From positions 83,367,001-83,431,000 of the forward strand of contig NC_133167.1 in the NCBI RefSeq assembly GCF_040802235.1: DNA of 64,000 bases, given 5' to 3'. Positions 44,290 through 60,244 of this stretch are shown here, in pieces. Each line of letters starts with the position of its first letter. Within the stretch, counting starts at the first letter, position 1. This DNA comes from Manis javanica (taxonomy: Eukaryota; Chordata; Mammalia; Pholidota; Manidae). The translations under genes and the position numbers were made by a program. The notes beneath the pieces are model-generated. The model had not been told where the DNA came from, ran no database searches, and saw nothing but the letters and a program-made list of their open reading frames with translations.

Positions 44290-45716
44290 CACTTATGTTG
44301 TGATTTGCTTCAGCCTCCCTGTAGTAAACAGTATTTCTGTGTGTCCAAAGCTCCAACAGAATGAAACTCACTGAATGCCTTCTGGTCACAGCAGACTTCT
44401 TACCTATTGACCCTCCCTTTTCATCTACACCAACCCACTGCCGCCCCCTTCCAGCCCCCTGAACTTCTCCACTGCCGCTTGCAGGCTCACGGCGACCTCC
44501 ATAGACTCTAGCCAGACATTTTTAGCCCTCGTCTTACCTGACGTCTCAAGCAGTAACTGCCATCACCACCCACCCCGTTCCCAGGAAGTTATTTTCCTGC
44601 CTCCCTGATCATTTCCTCTCAGACTTCTGGGCAGCCTCACCTCTACTCAGCTACCAAATGCTGGATTCGCTCAACACTTGGGCCAGCCTGCTGTCCTCTT
44701 CACATCTAGTGTCCAATCCTAAGGATGCCTCTACTCCTACAGCTTCTATTACTATCTGGAAATGACTCAGATTTGTATCTCCACTGACCTCCTTTCTGAG
44801 CTCCACACAGTATTTACAGTGGCTTCTTGGATACTCAATGTCATCTCAAAACTTAATGTGCCAAAGACAAACATCATCACACTCACAATACCCCCCACCC
44901 CCACTGTCGTAATAAATCTGGTCCTGTTTCTTGTTCCCTTTTAGTGAAAGGCATCACCATCCTTCAGCGTTACAATCAGGAACTCAGGACTCACCCTTCT
45001 ACCCTGCCTTCCTCCTGTGTCCAGTCTATCACCAACTCCTTCAGTTTTGTCTCCTGCTATTTCTCAAATCTAACCACTTTCTTCTCTCATCACCGCTATA
45101 ATATTCCAAGCTTTCATAGCAGCTCATTGAACTCCAGTCCCCTAGCCTCCTTTACCAGCACCCATTCATGTCCTTTCTCCAATTTTCTCACATTGAACCC
45201 AAAGTAATTCTTTCACATTTTCTTCTTTACCCCCCTTACGTTATCTCCCCAAAAAGACAAACAAGCCTTCAAGGGTTCTTACTACTTTAAGGATATAGAA
45301 AAAACTGAAAGTGGTCCAAAGGCTCTGCATGGCCTCCTTCACTGGCCTCTGTGCATGCTGATTTCCTCTTGCTCTCCCTTCTTTCCGTGCTCCTTCCCGC
45401 TATATGCCACTCTCCACCTGGGGTGCACTTCCTTAGCCACTTAATCCAGTTAATTGCTTCACATGCTTCCAGTTTTAGCTTATTCTTCTCATTTCCCTAA
45501 TTAAGTCAAATCTCTTATTCCCATTCTTGAGTGACCTCGTGCCTATCCTTCATAGATATGTATCACTGTTGCAATTTTATACTGATTTTGAGTGTTTATG
45601 ATCACCGCCTTCGCTGTGTCTGTTAAGCACAGAGATCATGTTTACACTGTATCCCAGATGCCCAGCACAGTGCCTGACACTTAACAAATGCTTAATTAAC
45701 ATGACTTAGTGGATGA
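44290..45716 (+). repeat. L2 element, long fragment
   Basis: Sense L2 over more than 1 kb: 'tctcaaaacttaatgtgccaaagac', 'ccagtctatcaccaactcct', 'ctatatgccactctcc', 'gtcaaatctcttattcccattc', ending 'cccagcacagtgcctgacacttaacaaatgcttaat'. Any reading frame is lost. Confidence 0.8.
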
Positions 45717-47085
45717 ATAGTAGAAATCACATACCTCTGCTTCTCAAGACATCTGAGTTGTTCTTTGCTCTCCCCAAAGCCAGCTAGAAGGGAATAGGCT
45801 AAAATGCAATCAAGGGGTGGAAAAATCAGGAAGAGGACAGAGAGAAGCTTAGAAATCTCAGTTTCTCTAGTTAGATTAGTTAAGTGTTAGAAAGCATACC
45901 TCCAAACACAAAGCAGGTTTTTATGGAGAAGCAGTAAAGGGCAAACACACTCTTCATCTGCTACATCCCCAAACATCTGACTTGTCCAGAATCACACTCA
46001 GGGCAGACTCCTGCCACTCCCAGTCTTTAACTGCACTCCAACTGCAAAGCTATGAGGGAGCAAGTCTGTACAAGTCCAGACGTCTGCTCTTTACAGATGT
46101 ATTTTAGAAAAGGACGGGCTGACTTTATTCTTTGTACAGATGAGTCAGCTTTCTGCTGCCTAGTCAACAGTCAACCTGAGGGAATCAAGCAAGTTCCACA
46201 CGCTTAGATACGCTTTTGGAAATACTGTTAGTTCCCCCAAATTCAAAGAAAAGATCCAGTGTTTTTCTAAAGGGAAAGATGATTTAAGAAATAGAAAACT
46301 TCAGTTTTATTGATATGTTTGGACCTTTGGGAGTTGGGGCCTTCCTTCCTTCCTTTTTGCTATTCAAGGCTACTTGAACCAGACAACTGAGGAGACCCAG
46401 AATTGAAAAACAATCGCCTTTTTAAACAAAGATGAGGCAGGTTAGACTGTCCTGATTTTAACACTTAGAACTAGTTAAATGCAAAATCTTTATTCAATAA
46501 ATATGAATACTGTGAATTTTTTTTCAAATCTATATTTTGAATCATTAAGGCATCAAGGAAGAAAGAAGTTAAGGTGGAGAGAAAAGAGCAACCATGCCAA
46601 TCTGCTCTAAACCAATTGTTAAATTTTTCCAGCTCATTTACTAAAATTATCTTACTGTTTTGTTTCGGGACTATCAGTCCCACAAGACAAACATGCAAAG
46701 CCCTTTGTTATGACCCATATCCTACCCAGGGAATCATCAGCAGTGCTGGTTCAACATGACGATCCTGGGATCCACTCCAGCATCTACTGACTGTCTTAGG
46801 GGGAGCCCTGGAATCTGCTCCAAGGGGAATTTCAGCCCTTGTAGGTGATTCTGAAGTCTGAGGACTAAGGAAAACTTTCCCATCAGTGGGGCAGCACGCA
46901 CAGGACTGGAACCACCACGGCACTGTCACTGTGGGGCTGCCTGAGATGCCACCAAAGGCAGCACTGGGCTGAGGGTTGGAAGACTCCACCTTTACTGGGT
47001 AAGTATAACAAGCACTGAAATGAAGGGAAAATGGAACACTAACAACTGAGGTTGTTACAGGGTGTTTTTAAAACCCTAAATTATA
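45717..47085 (-). other. SAXO2: SAXO2 intron 2, middle
   Basis: No repeat or exon that I can name. Confidence 0.4.
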
Positions 47086-47215
47086 GCAATCTGATGTATA
47101 AATTCCCTGAAAGCAGGAACCTTTATTCATTGATCTTTTTGTACTTAATGCCGAAGATTGTGCCTGGAATAAGGAGTGCATGTCAAGAGAATAATTAACT
47201 CACTGAATTGACAAT
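47086..47215 (+). repeat. L2 3' end fragment
   Basis: 'ccctgaaagcaggaacctttattc' and 'gtgcctggaataaggagtgcatgtcaa' resemble the L2 3' terminus. Confidence 0.55.
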
Positions 47216-48188
47216 GCTATAGAGATTTTAAAAACTAAGCTAAGTCCAGATGAAAAGTTTAGGATTAGGAGGACTTTGTCAATCACCCACTGAATAAAGA
47301 TTAAGTGCCTTCTATGTGTTAGCAGGCATTGTACCAGGTTTCCAGAAGTAAAATGCTCAGGTAAGAACAGACATAGTTCCTGTTGCCATGGAATGCTAAA
47401 ACTAGTCTAATGTTGAATGACAGAAAGATGCCTTGAGAGTTCACACAGGGGACTTTTACCTTGCCTGAAAACTGGGTGAGGCATCAGAGAAGGCTTTCAG
47501 AGTGTTAACAGAGTTGTAATCTATAGGTTGAATGGGTGCTAACTAGGGTGAGAGGGAGAAAAAACTCGAGGCAGGTGAAACAGCAATTTGGAAGGCTGGC
47601 AACCTGGTACTTACAAGAATGAAAAACGTCCTGTCAGATGTAGGCAGAAAAATGTGCAGAGGGGCACTACAGCAAAAATAATTAAGAGATGCAAGTAGGG
47701 GCTCAACCATGAAGGGACTGGGGTGAGGATCCGGGTGTATACTAAATACAGTGGAAAAGTGTTTGTAAGCAGGGAGGTGGTAAGATTGGATCTGCATTTT
47801 AAAAAGATCACCTTGGCAGCCTAAAGCATAGAAAACAGAGAAGAGATGCAAAATCTAGAGCAGATACAGACAGGACAGTTAGGAAGGTACTGCATTCCTC
47901 TGGGTCATGGTGATAGTGGAAAGCAGATAAATACAAAGAGATTTTAGGAGATTTAAAAAAATTAATAGAACTTATTTCTCTTTTTCCTTTTCACTTTTTG
48001 TTATTCTAACTTATTTCTCACCCCTCTGTTTTCCTCAACTTCTGACTCTAACTAGTTTCTTGCTTCTTGAATTGGTTCAGCTTAAACCAACTAAACAGTT
48101 CAACTTAGAGAGAGTTAAAAAAAACTTTATTAAGACCAGAAGAACTGAGAGGAAAAATAAGTAAAGACGACAGTTTCCCACTATATTC
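47216..48188 (+). repeat. Ancient unnamed interspersed repeat text
   Basis: Phrases such as 'aagtgccttctatgtgttagcaggcat' and 'agggactggggtgagg...taagattggatctgcattttaaaaagatcaccttggcagc' are widespread in mammalian genomes and look like old repeat sequence. I cannot name the family. The last stretch before exon 2 is ordinary intron. Confidence 0.4.
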
Positions 48189-48368
48189 TTAAATGTTGTT
48201 ACTCCTTCCATTCTCACATGGCATGCTTGCAGTTCTTGCTTGGGTTTAAGGCTCTGAGGTGGAAGAACATTGCCATACGTGGGATATTTTTCCAAATATT
48301 CAGTTGTGGGGCAAGACACACCAGAAGTTTTGTAAATCCTTGTGGTTCCATGTGGACAATGATGTCGC
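48189..48368 (-). pseudogene. SAXO2: SAXO2 exon 2, donor site lost
   Basis: 180 bases after a TTTGCACAG acceptor (48369-48377). They encode RHHCPHGTTRIYKTSGV, TTEYLEKYPTYGNVLPPQSL and KPKQELQACHVRMEGVTTF, matching the SAXO2 N-terminal Cys/His head and first Tyr-Pro segments. By homology the exon should end after TTTAA at 48189. The - strand continues GAATATAG, so no GT is present; a GTAA loss from an ancestral AA/GTAAGAATATAG would explain it. A GTAACA 13 bases upstream (after MEG) is in the wrong phase for exon 3. Confidence 0.8.
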
Positions 48369-51340
48369 CTGTGCAAAGGTAAGTAAACTGAAACGTTATT
48401 TTCACCCTCAAAAACATTTTGCGATAATTGCATTTTAATCAGAGACCTTCAATAAACTCAGAATCTCTAAGTTAAGAGCAGTTTTACTACAAAACAAAAA
48501 CAAAAAATCTGTTTATTCTGCCATGGTGTTTACGAAAACAATGAATAAATTATGGTATATCCTCATGTGGTAGAAACAGGTTTTGCTCTGACGACAATCC
48601 CTTTCAGGCAGGTTCCACATACAACTTAGGTTTACCCTATCAGATATACTCACATGAGACTTTGCCTCTGGGAGAGCTACCTAGGGAGTGAGGCACGGCA
48701 CATGCATTTTGACTGCATAGAATGTGGTACAGTCACAGAGTCTGAAGTTAACAGTTGCTAGGCAGCATCCTCCTTTGCAAGCTGGCTTCCCAAGCTGGCA
48801 GCTTCCTGACCTGCAGTGATAAGTGGTTCTGGAGCCTACAGCTCTGCTGCACTTCCCTGATTAGGACAGAGGCAGTGGCTGCCTTGGTAACCCAGCTCTG
48901 TGGTGAGATTTTTGGGAATTCTTCCTGAAAGTTTATACTGAAAACTGTTTCTTCAGTTCTTCCAACAGTTCTGTAAGCTACATATACTTATTGGTAAATC
49001 CTTTTATGCCTAAACTAGCCAGAGTAGATTATACTGTCCATAACTATGAACCCTAACCAATACATCATATAAGCTGATAGCCTGCAGTGCTTAAAGAGCA
49101 AGGGGCTGAGCTTTATTCATCGCTATTGAAGATGGAGAGGTTGTAAACAGTTATAGAGTAGGTTGTAGAATAATAGGTATAGTATCCCTACCCCACCCCA
49201 AACCACCAATCTTTTTAAAAAATGTAGATGTAAAACAAGACTTAAAGAACTTTTCTTATCTGTGGGGAAAGGTTATGAGGGATTTTCACTATATTACAGT
49301 TTTTTACTTGCATTTTTATATTATGCCTCATGTATATTTCATAATCAGAAAAAGATAAAATTCTTAACAGAACAAAAAACCCAAGCAAGCAAACAAAAAA
49401 TACTAAGATCCCAACAACCTTGAAATATAAGGTCAGTTTCTCAGATCTGGTGTTACTTGGGGGCCCCAGGCTATGCGGTAAGGACAAATACAAGCCCAGG
49501 TAACACTGGATCGGAAAATATGCCTATTTCTGTAGATGAATCAGAAGCAGCTAAGGTACCCGGACTCAGTGAACCCCCAGGAGGAACATAAAGAGAATCA
49601 GCTGCTTTACTTGGAGGGAGCTGGACAGCATGAGGAGCTGCAGTGCAGGGAAGAAAGAAGGGGTCGAGTCATAGGCTACCCAAGAAAACTCAAAGTCAGG
49701 GGCACTAGGTTCAGGAATAGCAGCTGAAAACAGAGGCTTTGAGCAAGTGCCAAGTGACTGTTATGAAGTCTCCATTTTTTTCTAGCACCCCAGCTTTGTT
49801 TTCCAATATAAAATAACTCCTTCAGTTTAACTCACATGATCAACGTAAATACACACTGCAGAGAAAAATGTTATGAGATACACAGTTGCCTTGACTGATA
49901 CAGCCAAAGAAACAGACATTTGAAAAGATTTAGTTGCACCGTATGAAAGAAAAATTCAAACAGCAAGATGAAAAAGCCGAAGCTGGTCCTCTGAAGAGGT
50001 CCCTTAACAATCTTGATCCTCCTAGAGAGGGGCAATGTATAGAAATACTAATGAGTTTGTTTTCCTTTTCTCCCTCCTTTATTTGAAGCGGGTATTTCCT
50101 TATTGCAGGGCTTCTGGCAGGGCAGAGAAGGGAAGCTGGCAGCCTGAAGTCAACAGGATTTTCCTGTCTTTTCAAACAAACAAACAAACAATTCATGAAA
50201 GAGAGAAAATAAGGTGGCCCTCTGGAGATGAAAGATAGTTGTCTTTCGGAGCCCCAAAGAAACAGATGATCTCAGACTGAAAAAGAGGGAAGAGGGCAAG
50301 ATTCCCCCAGAGAGAGGAAGGAGGGAAATGACGGTGGGGTGGGGTGGGGTGCCTTAGAAGAGTTGGGGAAATGCCGCACTTTATCAGTGTCCCAGGAGGT
50401 GGCCCGATCTCAAGAGCTGGCTGAGTGGACCCCGCAATAGTGGCCCCCAGCTTTGCCGGATTCTTACACCTCAAACAGACTTGAAAGCACCGCTCCTGAA
50501 GGAATCATGGGAACGGTTTCGGTGGGAAGCCCGGAGGGGAGCGGGCAGGTGGCCTTGGCAACTTCAGTTTTCCGAATCAACACATTGTGGAGGAAAGGGG
50601 CGCCTCCGACATAATGAAGATTGAACTTCCTGACGGCTGGATGGAAAATCAATTTAGGCTGGATATGAAGACTAGAAAAAAAAAATAATCCATTTTCTTC
50701 ACATCAGAGTTTTCAGATTCCTCTCTCAAATGTTAATTTCTCTTTTAATCTACATCTAGTTATTAATTATAAGCGACGTTTATCATGAAACGGGGGTAAA
50801 ATTGCTTCCCACCACGAAGTGGTTTTCCTCTGGAGGGGATTCCAATGCGCAGCGATGAACATATCCATGTTACTTATTTAGCAAATACTGATCGAATCCC
50901 CGGGCCAACAGCGCAGCTGAGGACGGAGACTGTTTACAAGGCTCGGGAAGTTGTCAGGCGGGGCTCCCGGAGCATGGCCGGGTTGCGGGGCGCAGAACCA
51001 CCTTCCCCGCCAGTCAGACCCCGACGGAGCGCCGCCCGGCGGACGGGAAGACGGTCCGGCTGGGGTGGAAGCGCGCCTCACACGGCTGACGACTCGGGCA
51101 GCTGCTCTCGGTCTCCTGCTCCTCCCCTCCCTCCTCCTGACACGCTCCGGGCGCACTCTGCGGCCGGGCCAGAGCCACTCGCCAGCCCCGGCCGCCGGGC
51201 CCGACCGGCCGCGGGGCCGCACCTGGACTGCGAGTCTGCACCGCCGAGCCGCGCACCCGGGAGCGGGGCAGTCCCGCTGCACTCCTTGGCCTCCGGGGCC
51301 CCGCTCGGCCCCACGCCCCGCCGGCCGGGCCGCTGCTTAC
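48369..51340 (-). other. SAXO2: SAXO2 intron 1
   Basis: Starts with GTAAGC at 51340-51335. Unremarkable sequence with no recognised repeat; its promoter-proximal end is inside the CpG island. Confidence 0.5.
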
Positions 51341-51378
51341 CGGCAGGTGCAGATCTCACACAGACACGGGCGGCTCAT
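51341..51378 (-). pseudogene. SAXO2: SAXO2 exon 1 coding part, open
   Basis: ATG at 51378-51376 followed by the Cys-rich start MSRPCLCEICTCR, then CG/GTAAGC donor. This is the expected SAXO family N-terminus (CLCEICTCG in relatives). The split codon joins correctly to exon 2. The exon is intact although the gene downstream is not. Confidence 0.85.
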
Positions 51379-51439
51379 GCTCCCGGCGGCGGCTCTGCTC
51401 CGGGCGCCTCGGCACCGGCGGGATCCGCGTTTCCGCCGC

Positions 51440-51563
51440 GCGCGCCGTAGTCAGGGCAACCGCGGGGACGACGCGGCACCGCTTCCGGCGGCGTTCGAGG
51501 CGTGCGTGGGTCAGAGGTTGTGCGCCGGCAGGCCCCGCCCCTGCGCGCGGTCGTCGGTGAGGG
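51440..51563 (+). other. EFL1: Probable EFL1 non-coding first exon
   Basis: By homology EFL1 translation starts in exon 2, so a 5'UTR exon is expected in the CpG island. Candidate donors are GTGAGG at 51557 and GTGAGT at 51564. The transcription start is not visible from sequence; the left limit is a guess. Confidence 0.4.
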
Positions 51564-51934
51564 GTGAGTGCGTCCCCCGCGGCGCGGGCGTGGGGCCGCT
51601 CCCGGTGCCCCGGGTCTCCGAGGAAGGGAGCGCGGGGGTGCGGAGGTGAAGGGAGTGTGGGGGGAGGTTTTCCCATTTCACGTGGAAAGGGCTGAGCGCT
51701 TGGGTGCACCTGCCCGGTTCACAGCTCGTGACCCCAGACCTCCCAGGCCTAGGCCGTGCACCTGCGGGGAGGCGGGCGGGAGGCGCCGCTGCCTCGCCAC
51801 CTCTGGCCGGGAGACGGGTGCCCGGTCCCGGCCGACCCCGGAAGGACGAGCAGGCCCCTCAAGGACAGTCGTGAAGGGGCAGGTGCCAAGCGCTCCCAGT
51901 GGACTTGGGCCTGGTTGGTGCACGGCTTCCGTGA

Positions 51935-55017
<3,083 letters not shown>

Positions 55018-55085
55018 GGAAAACTACTCTGGCTGACTGTCTTATATCTAGCAATGGAATCATCTCCAGCTACCTGGCAGGAAAG
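55018..55085 (+). CDS. EFL1: EFL1 exon 3, donor GT missing
   Basis: 68 bases encode KTTLADCLISSNGIISSYLA and GK, completing the P-loop GKTT and the following helix. By homology the exon ends at AAG (55083-55085), but the next bases are GATGTT, not GT. The nearest GT (GTTACT at 55089) would add one Asp codon in frame if used. The family Arg before LAGK is Tyr here, a two-base change. Phase joins correctly to exons 2 and 4. Either a shifted donor is used or this copy is no longer functional. Confidence 0.75.
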
Positions 55086-58000
55086 GATGTTACTGTATTT
55101 ATAAATACTTAACTGTGTTTCAGTACTAGCTCTCTGCAATGTGGTAAACCATTTGCTGTGTTCTTAGAGGTCCAAAAGAAAGTATGAAGCATAGTCCACG
55201 CATCTATGAAGTTGCCAATCCATTCAGCAAGATGAAATACATGTTGAGAAAAAGTTATTTCAGTATTGCTTTACGTTAGTTTATAATAATATTTCATAAG
55301 TGAAAAAATGAGTTTTTGCACCAATTCAAGTGATAGGCAGGCTCTATTGTGGAAGATTTCACAGAGGGAGAGATTTTTCATGGGTGGATGGGTTGGGTGG
55401 TTTGAGAAGAAGGCAGAGAAACCATTCGGTGGGGGAAAATAACATGGATAAAGTGGATAAGGCCTGATGTGTGTGTTGTGCTTGATTTGAATGGAACATT
55501 TGCCTAGAGATGGCTGAGACAGAAAATGAACTGGTTGAGAGAATGTATCAGATTATATGAGACCTCGAAGGCTACTAGACTCAGTACCAAAGAAGGGCTT
55601 GCATCTTAGTGAAAATAGTGTTTTAGGAAATGAAATTAAAGACACTTTTGTTTTCTAGCTGTGAGCGGAAAGGACTTAGAATAACTTAGTTGTAGCAGAA
55701 AAATGGAGATGTCCTTCCCCTTAATGAATTTGGGATATAATGATCAGGATTTATCAGGTGACTGGAAATAAAGAGAGGAGGAGGTGGAGAAGCAAAACTG
55801 AATTAGAAAAAAAAGCAGAGCTGGGAGACTGAAGGGCGGATTGTGCACGTGAAGCAGGTTGTGTGGGAACTGGCCAGAGGTGCTCTCCAGAGGAGGCCGA
55901 GAAAAACAAGGCTGTGAAATAATGAAGTGCTTGTATTTTTCCACTTGAGGAGTTAGAAAAATACAAGGAATTGAAAAACAAACAAACATAAGTTAATCAA
56001 GTAGAAAACAAACATTTTACAGGAAAGATCCATGAAGCCAAAATTTGGTCTTAGAAAATATTAATATAATTAATAAGTATGATGCAGTAATGGTGCAGAT
56101 ATGTCATTATACATTAAAAGAGTGAACCCTAATGTAAATTATGAACTTTAAAAATGAATAATAATGTATCATTGTTGGTTCATTAATTGTAACGTACCAC
56201 AATCCACACTAATACAAGATGTAAATCATGGGAAATTGTGTGTGTGTGCACACTCACACCAGGGAGGAGAGGATATTTGGGAACTTATGTATGTTCCAGT
56301 CAGCTTTTCTGTAAACTTAAGATTGCGCCAAAAAGATAGTCTGTTAATTTAAAAAAATTATTAGCAATTTAGACAATTTATGATTATCTTATAATTGCAA
56401 GTAATGTCTAGCAAAATTAACCAAGAAGAAAAGAAGGGAGGAAGAAATAAGTGACAGTAAGGAAAGAAAAATGCTACAGAGATTAAAAACGTAATAATGG
56501 GACTAATGAACAACTTAATGGCAATAAGCTTAAAAATGAGAAATGAAAGAATGTCTAGAAAACCATAACTTTGCAAAACAGTCAGGATTTGAATAAATCT
56601 GCAGTCATTAAGGAAAATGAGTTGGTTGGCAAAAATCTTTCCACCAGTAAAAAATCCAAATGGTTTAACTGTCTATTTCTACCAACATCCAAGGAACAAA
56701 TCATTTCAGTCCTTCTTGAACCATTCCCAAGAATTTGGGGGATGGGGAAGGGAATAGGCCACAAATCACAAAAACAGCCTAACCATGATTCCAGATTCTG
56801 TTAGGGATAATACAAGACAGGAAAACTACATGACTACCTTAGGATCATAGATATAACAATTAAAATTACTTACAAACCAAATCTGGAATTGTATAAAAAA
56901 CTAGTTATTCATAACCAGTGTTTATCCCAAATAATTCAAAATTGGTTTGACATGTAATTTCCATATATTAACTCATTAAAGGAAGTCAGTCATCATTTCA
57001 GTCAATATAAAAGATATTCAGCAAGATTAAACATCCTTTATAATAAAATCTCTTAGCAAAGTAGGTTTAGAACAGAATTCCCATCATCTGATGTGGAGTA
57101 TTTACCAAAAAAACCTATAGTGAAGATTGAGCTTAGTGATGAAGTGGTGAAACTTTTCCATTTTTATTCAGGAAAAAGGCAAGAGCAGCTGTCACGCCCT
57201 TCCCATTGTCTCGTAGCTTCTGTTTCACATTGCAGGGAAGCTCTAGCTGCTGAAGAAAAAAAGACAAGAAAAAGTAAAATAAGAGTTTTGGAAAGGAAGA
57301 AACAGCTCCATTATTAATAAATGATATGACTAGAAAATTCAGAGTACACAAATTGCTAGGATATTAATAAGAATTTAGCAGGTTTCAGGATACACAAATC
57401 ATTGAAGAGAGAATTTGTACATGAGCAATAAGTGGAAAATTTAATTTAAAAAATACCACTTACATAGCATAAAAAATATACCTGCGACATGTTGGAGAAA
57501 ACTTAAGTAAATGGAGAGATATCCATGTGCATGGATCAGCAGACTCAGTATTTTAAAAATGACATTTTTCGTGTTAATCAGAATTGACAGTTCCAGTAAA
57601 AATTCCAACCAGTTTTTTATTTGAACTTGATATGCAGATTCTAAAGTCCATATAGAAGGACAAAGGGTCAGTAATAGCTAAGACATGTCTAAAGAAACAT
57701 GTTTCACATTGCAGGGAAGGAATACATCTTGCAGGTGGAATACATCTTACCAGCCAGCAGGACAGTCTGTTGTAACTAGCGGTTTACAGTCAGCTGAGGT
57801 ATAAAACGGACCAGGGGTCCCTGATAGCAGCCTAGAAACAGAGCTAGTTAATCACAGAGCTGGCGGGAAAAGATGAACCTCTCAACACATGGTCCTCAGA
57901 CAATTGGTCATCCTTATGGGGAAAAAAAAGAAAATTGCACCTCTCCTTAACACACCCAAAAATCATTTGTATATAGTTAAAATACTTATATGTGAAATGC

Positions 58001-60159
58001 AAGACTATAAGATGTTTAGAAAATAATGAAATATAATACTTTTATGACCTTGAAGGAAGATTTCTTATATAAGACCAAAAAAAGTACATACCATTATGTA
58101 AAAATTTGATTAACTCATCTACACTAAAACTAAGAATATCTTTTATCAGAAGATGCCATAAAGTGAAAAGACAAGCCTGGTAACTGGGGGAAGAATATTA
58201 ATAGTACATGTAATTGACAAAGCTCTAGTATTCAGAGACCTAAGGAACTCCTATGCCAGACAAAATAAGCCTTTAATACAACAAATAAAGAGATGGACAA
58301 AAATCTTGAAAAAGAAACTCACAGAAGAGGAATGCCAAGAAACTATTGTAATAAGCTATTATAAAAGGATACCCAATAATGATTGGAGAAATGGAATTAA
58401 AACCACAAAACATGATTTTAAAAAAACCCAACAATATTAAGTGTTGCAGAGGTGGAACGACAGAAGCACCATCCCAGTGGTCCGAGTGTGGAACAGGCCA
58501 ATAGGAAACAATTTGGAAACACCCAATAAAGTTGAAGAAGTGCACATATAACTCAGGCACCCCACTTCAGGCAGTGTGCCGGGAGAGTAACACGCTGCTG
58601 TTTACACCAGCTAGGTTTTAAGTTACAGAAAGCTGGAGAAAACTGGAGTCGGTCGGCCTGGCCTCACTAACAGTGGAGTCTAAGGCGTGGTGGGTGTGTG
58701 TACTGGAATCCTAGGAATGAAAACTAGTGAGTTACAACTATGTCCATCAATACAGGAGAATCTCAGGACTATTGAACCAAGTGATGGAGCATCTGTGTAG
58801 TATGTTTCCATTTGTATAAGGCCTAACACTTGTAACTCTGACTGATGTATTGCTTAGTGATACACTCATTTTTAAAAACTTATAAAGAAAACAAGTTAAT
58901 GAACAAGATGAAATTCAGGATAATGGTTACTCCTGAGCCAGGGACACATGGCCCTTCAAGAGTAATAGGAACCTTTTATTTTCTTTCTTAAATAGGAGCG
59001 TGTGTACCAAGGTGTTCATGGTGTTGTTGCTCTTTATGCCGTAAACATGTTTTGTCTCAACTGAGTGCTTAAAAACATGCCCATATAGAAGAACAACAAG
59101 GGTCTGAGACTTCTTAGAGAAAGGCCTGTCTGAGAGGGGAGGGAAGTGGCACCGGGATCTAAGGAGGGAGCGGAGGAGCTGGCTCCTGGCTCCTGGAAGC
59201 CTTGCATGCCTGCATGTGACCGCAGGTGTACCCTCAGCTCATGGGGTGCGTCTGCCCCTTGCCGCACCGAAATCAGGAAGTGAGGATTGAGAAGTATGAC
59301 TGTGTTCGGCTAGACATCACTGGTAGCTTAGGAATTGGGGTTTGCCAGAGCTGTAGGAACAGAAGCCTTTCTGAAAATTAAGGAATCGATGTGGAATGAA
59401 TATATGTGGCAATCTCACATCACTAAGTTATTCTCAGTTTCTTTTGAGTGAAAGAAATGAGTAAATGTGAAGGTTAAGAATTTTTCAGAAGTTTGACGGT
59501 GGAAAGAAATGAGGCAGGGCAGGGAAGAGATGATTCTGAAGAAGGAGGAGGAGGTCAGTGAGGGGTTTAGCAGGGGCTGGTTCTACAGGTGGGCACGAAG
59601 CTGCCCAGTGCGGACCCGCCGCAGAGCCTGCGGAGCAGGGGTGGGCCCTGGTTTCGTAGGGTAAGTGCTCTATGAGAGCCATCAGCCAAATGGTGATGTT
59701 AAATGCATCTTCTGTACTTTTCTTTTTTAAAAACGTGAGTTTAAAATTTGCTACTTGGGGAAAAGGAACAGAGGCTCCTCATGCCACTGGAGACCTTCTT
59801 CACCCCCTGCCTGACCTGTCCAGCAGCTGTGCGTAGGGAGAGGATGGCTGTTCTTGCACGGAAGAGATTCCTCCACTGCCGCCTCCTAGGTGTTCCTCAT
59901 GGGCTATTGGGCATCCCTGTGAAACTTGAAGGAGAGCTCTGGGGAGAGTGTGAGGCATTGGGTGCATTTGGAAAGTGATGACTTCTTTCAGATGGTCTTG
60001 TATTCACCGCACAGCTTCCCTTCTCCAGCCCCTCTGCCCAAAACACAATGCAAAAAGCTTTTTAGCTTAAAATGTGAGTACTTAAAGCAAAGTCCACACC
60101 TGTCCATTTTAATGTTGAATTCCTTGGGAAATAAGCGTGCGCTTGTTGCATTTTTGCAG
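55086..60159 (+). other. EFL1: EFL1 intron 3
   Basis: About 5 kb. Contains ancient repeat text near 56040-56350 and a long sense old L1 (next entry). The rest is unrecognised. It ends in a strong acceptor, GCATTTTTGCAG (60148-60159). Confidence 0.55.
56380..58880 (+). repeat. Old L1 ORF2 relic, sense
   Basis: Degenerate sense L1 ORF2 text: a 'cagtcaatataaaagatattcagca' block, 'aaaaaacctatagtgaagattgagcttagtgatg' (the ...[10 protein letters not shown] part of the reverse transcriptase), 'attctaaagtccatatagaagg', and 'tatgtccatcaatacagg' near the 3' end. It holds many stops and indels. Confidence 0.65.
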
Positions 60160-60244
60160 CTAAGATACATGGACAGCAGAGAAAATGAACAGATACGAGG
60201 GATCACTGTGAAATCCAGTGCCATTTCCCTGCACTATACCAACG
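60160..60244 (+). CDS. EFL1: EFL1 exon 4 (switch I region)
   Basis: 85 bases encode [20 protein letters not shown] then AISLHYTN and a split Gly codon before donor GTGAGT. RGIT is the G2/switch I motif of translational GTPases. Differences from the recalled human sequence include Asp to Asn in SRE(D/N)EQ, Met to Val after RGIT, and the HYAT to HYTN change. Both splice sites are canonical. Confidence 0.88.

Larger units (their letters stand above)
50935..51870. promoter_or_regulatory. CpG island, shared SAXO2/EFL1 promoter
   Basis: Dense CpG and G+C-rich sequence spans the head-to-head gene starts. It covers the SAXO2 ATG on - and the presumed EFL1 first exon on + within about 200 bases, and includes GC boxes such as CCCCGCCCC near 51533. 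The abundance of intact CpGs suggests it is, or recently was, unmethylated in the germline. Long open frames over it are compositional. Confidence 0.85.

Noticed and set aside
50464..50652. Small open frame upstream of SAXO2 exon 1 region as a missed exon
   Set aside because: SAXO2 exons 1 and 2 join in phase without it, and it resembles no known family.
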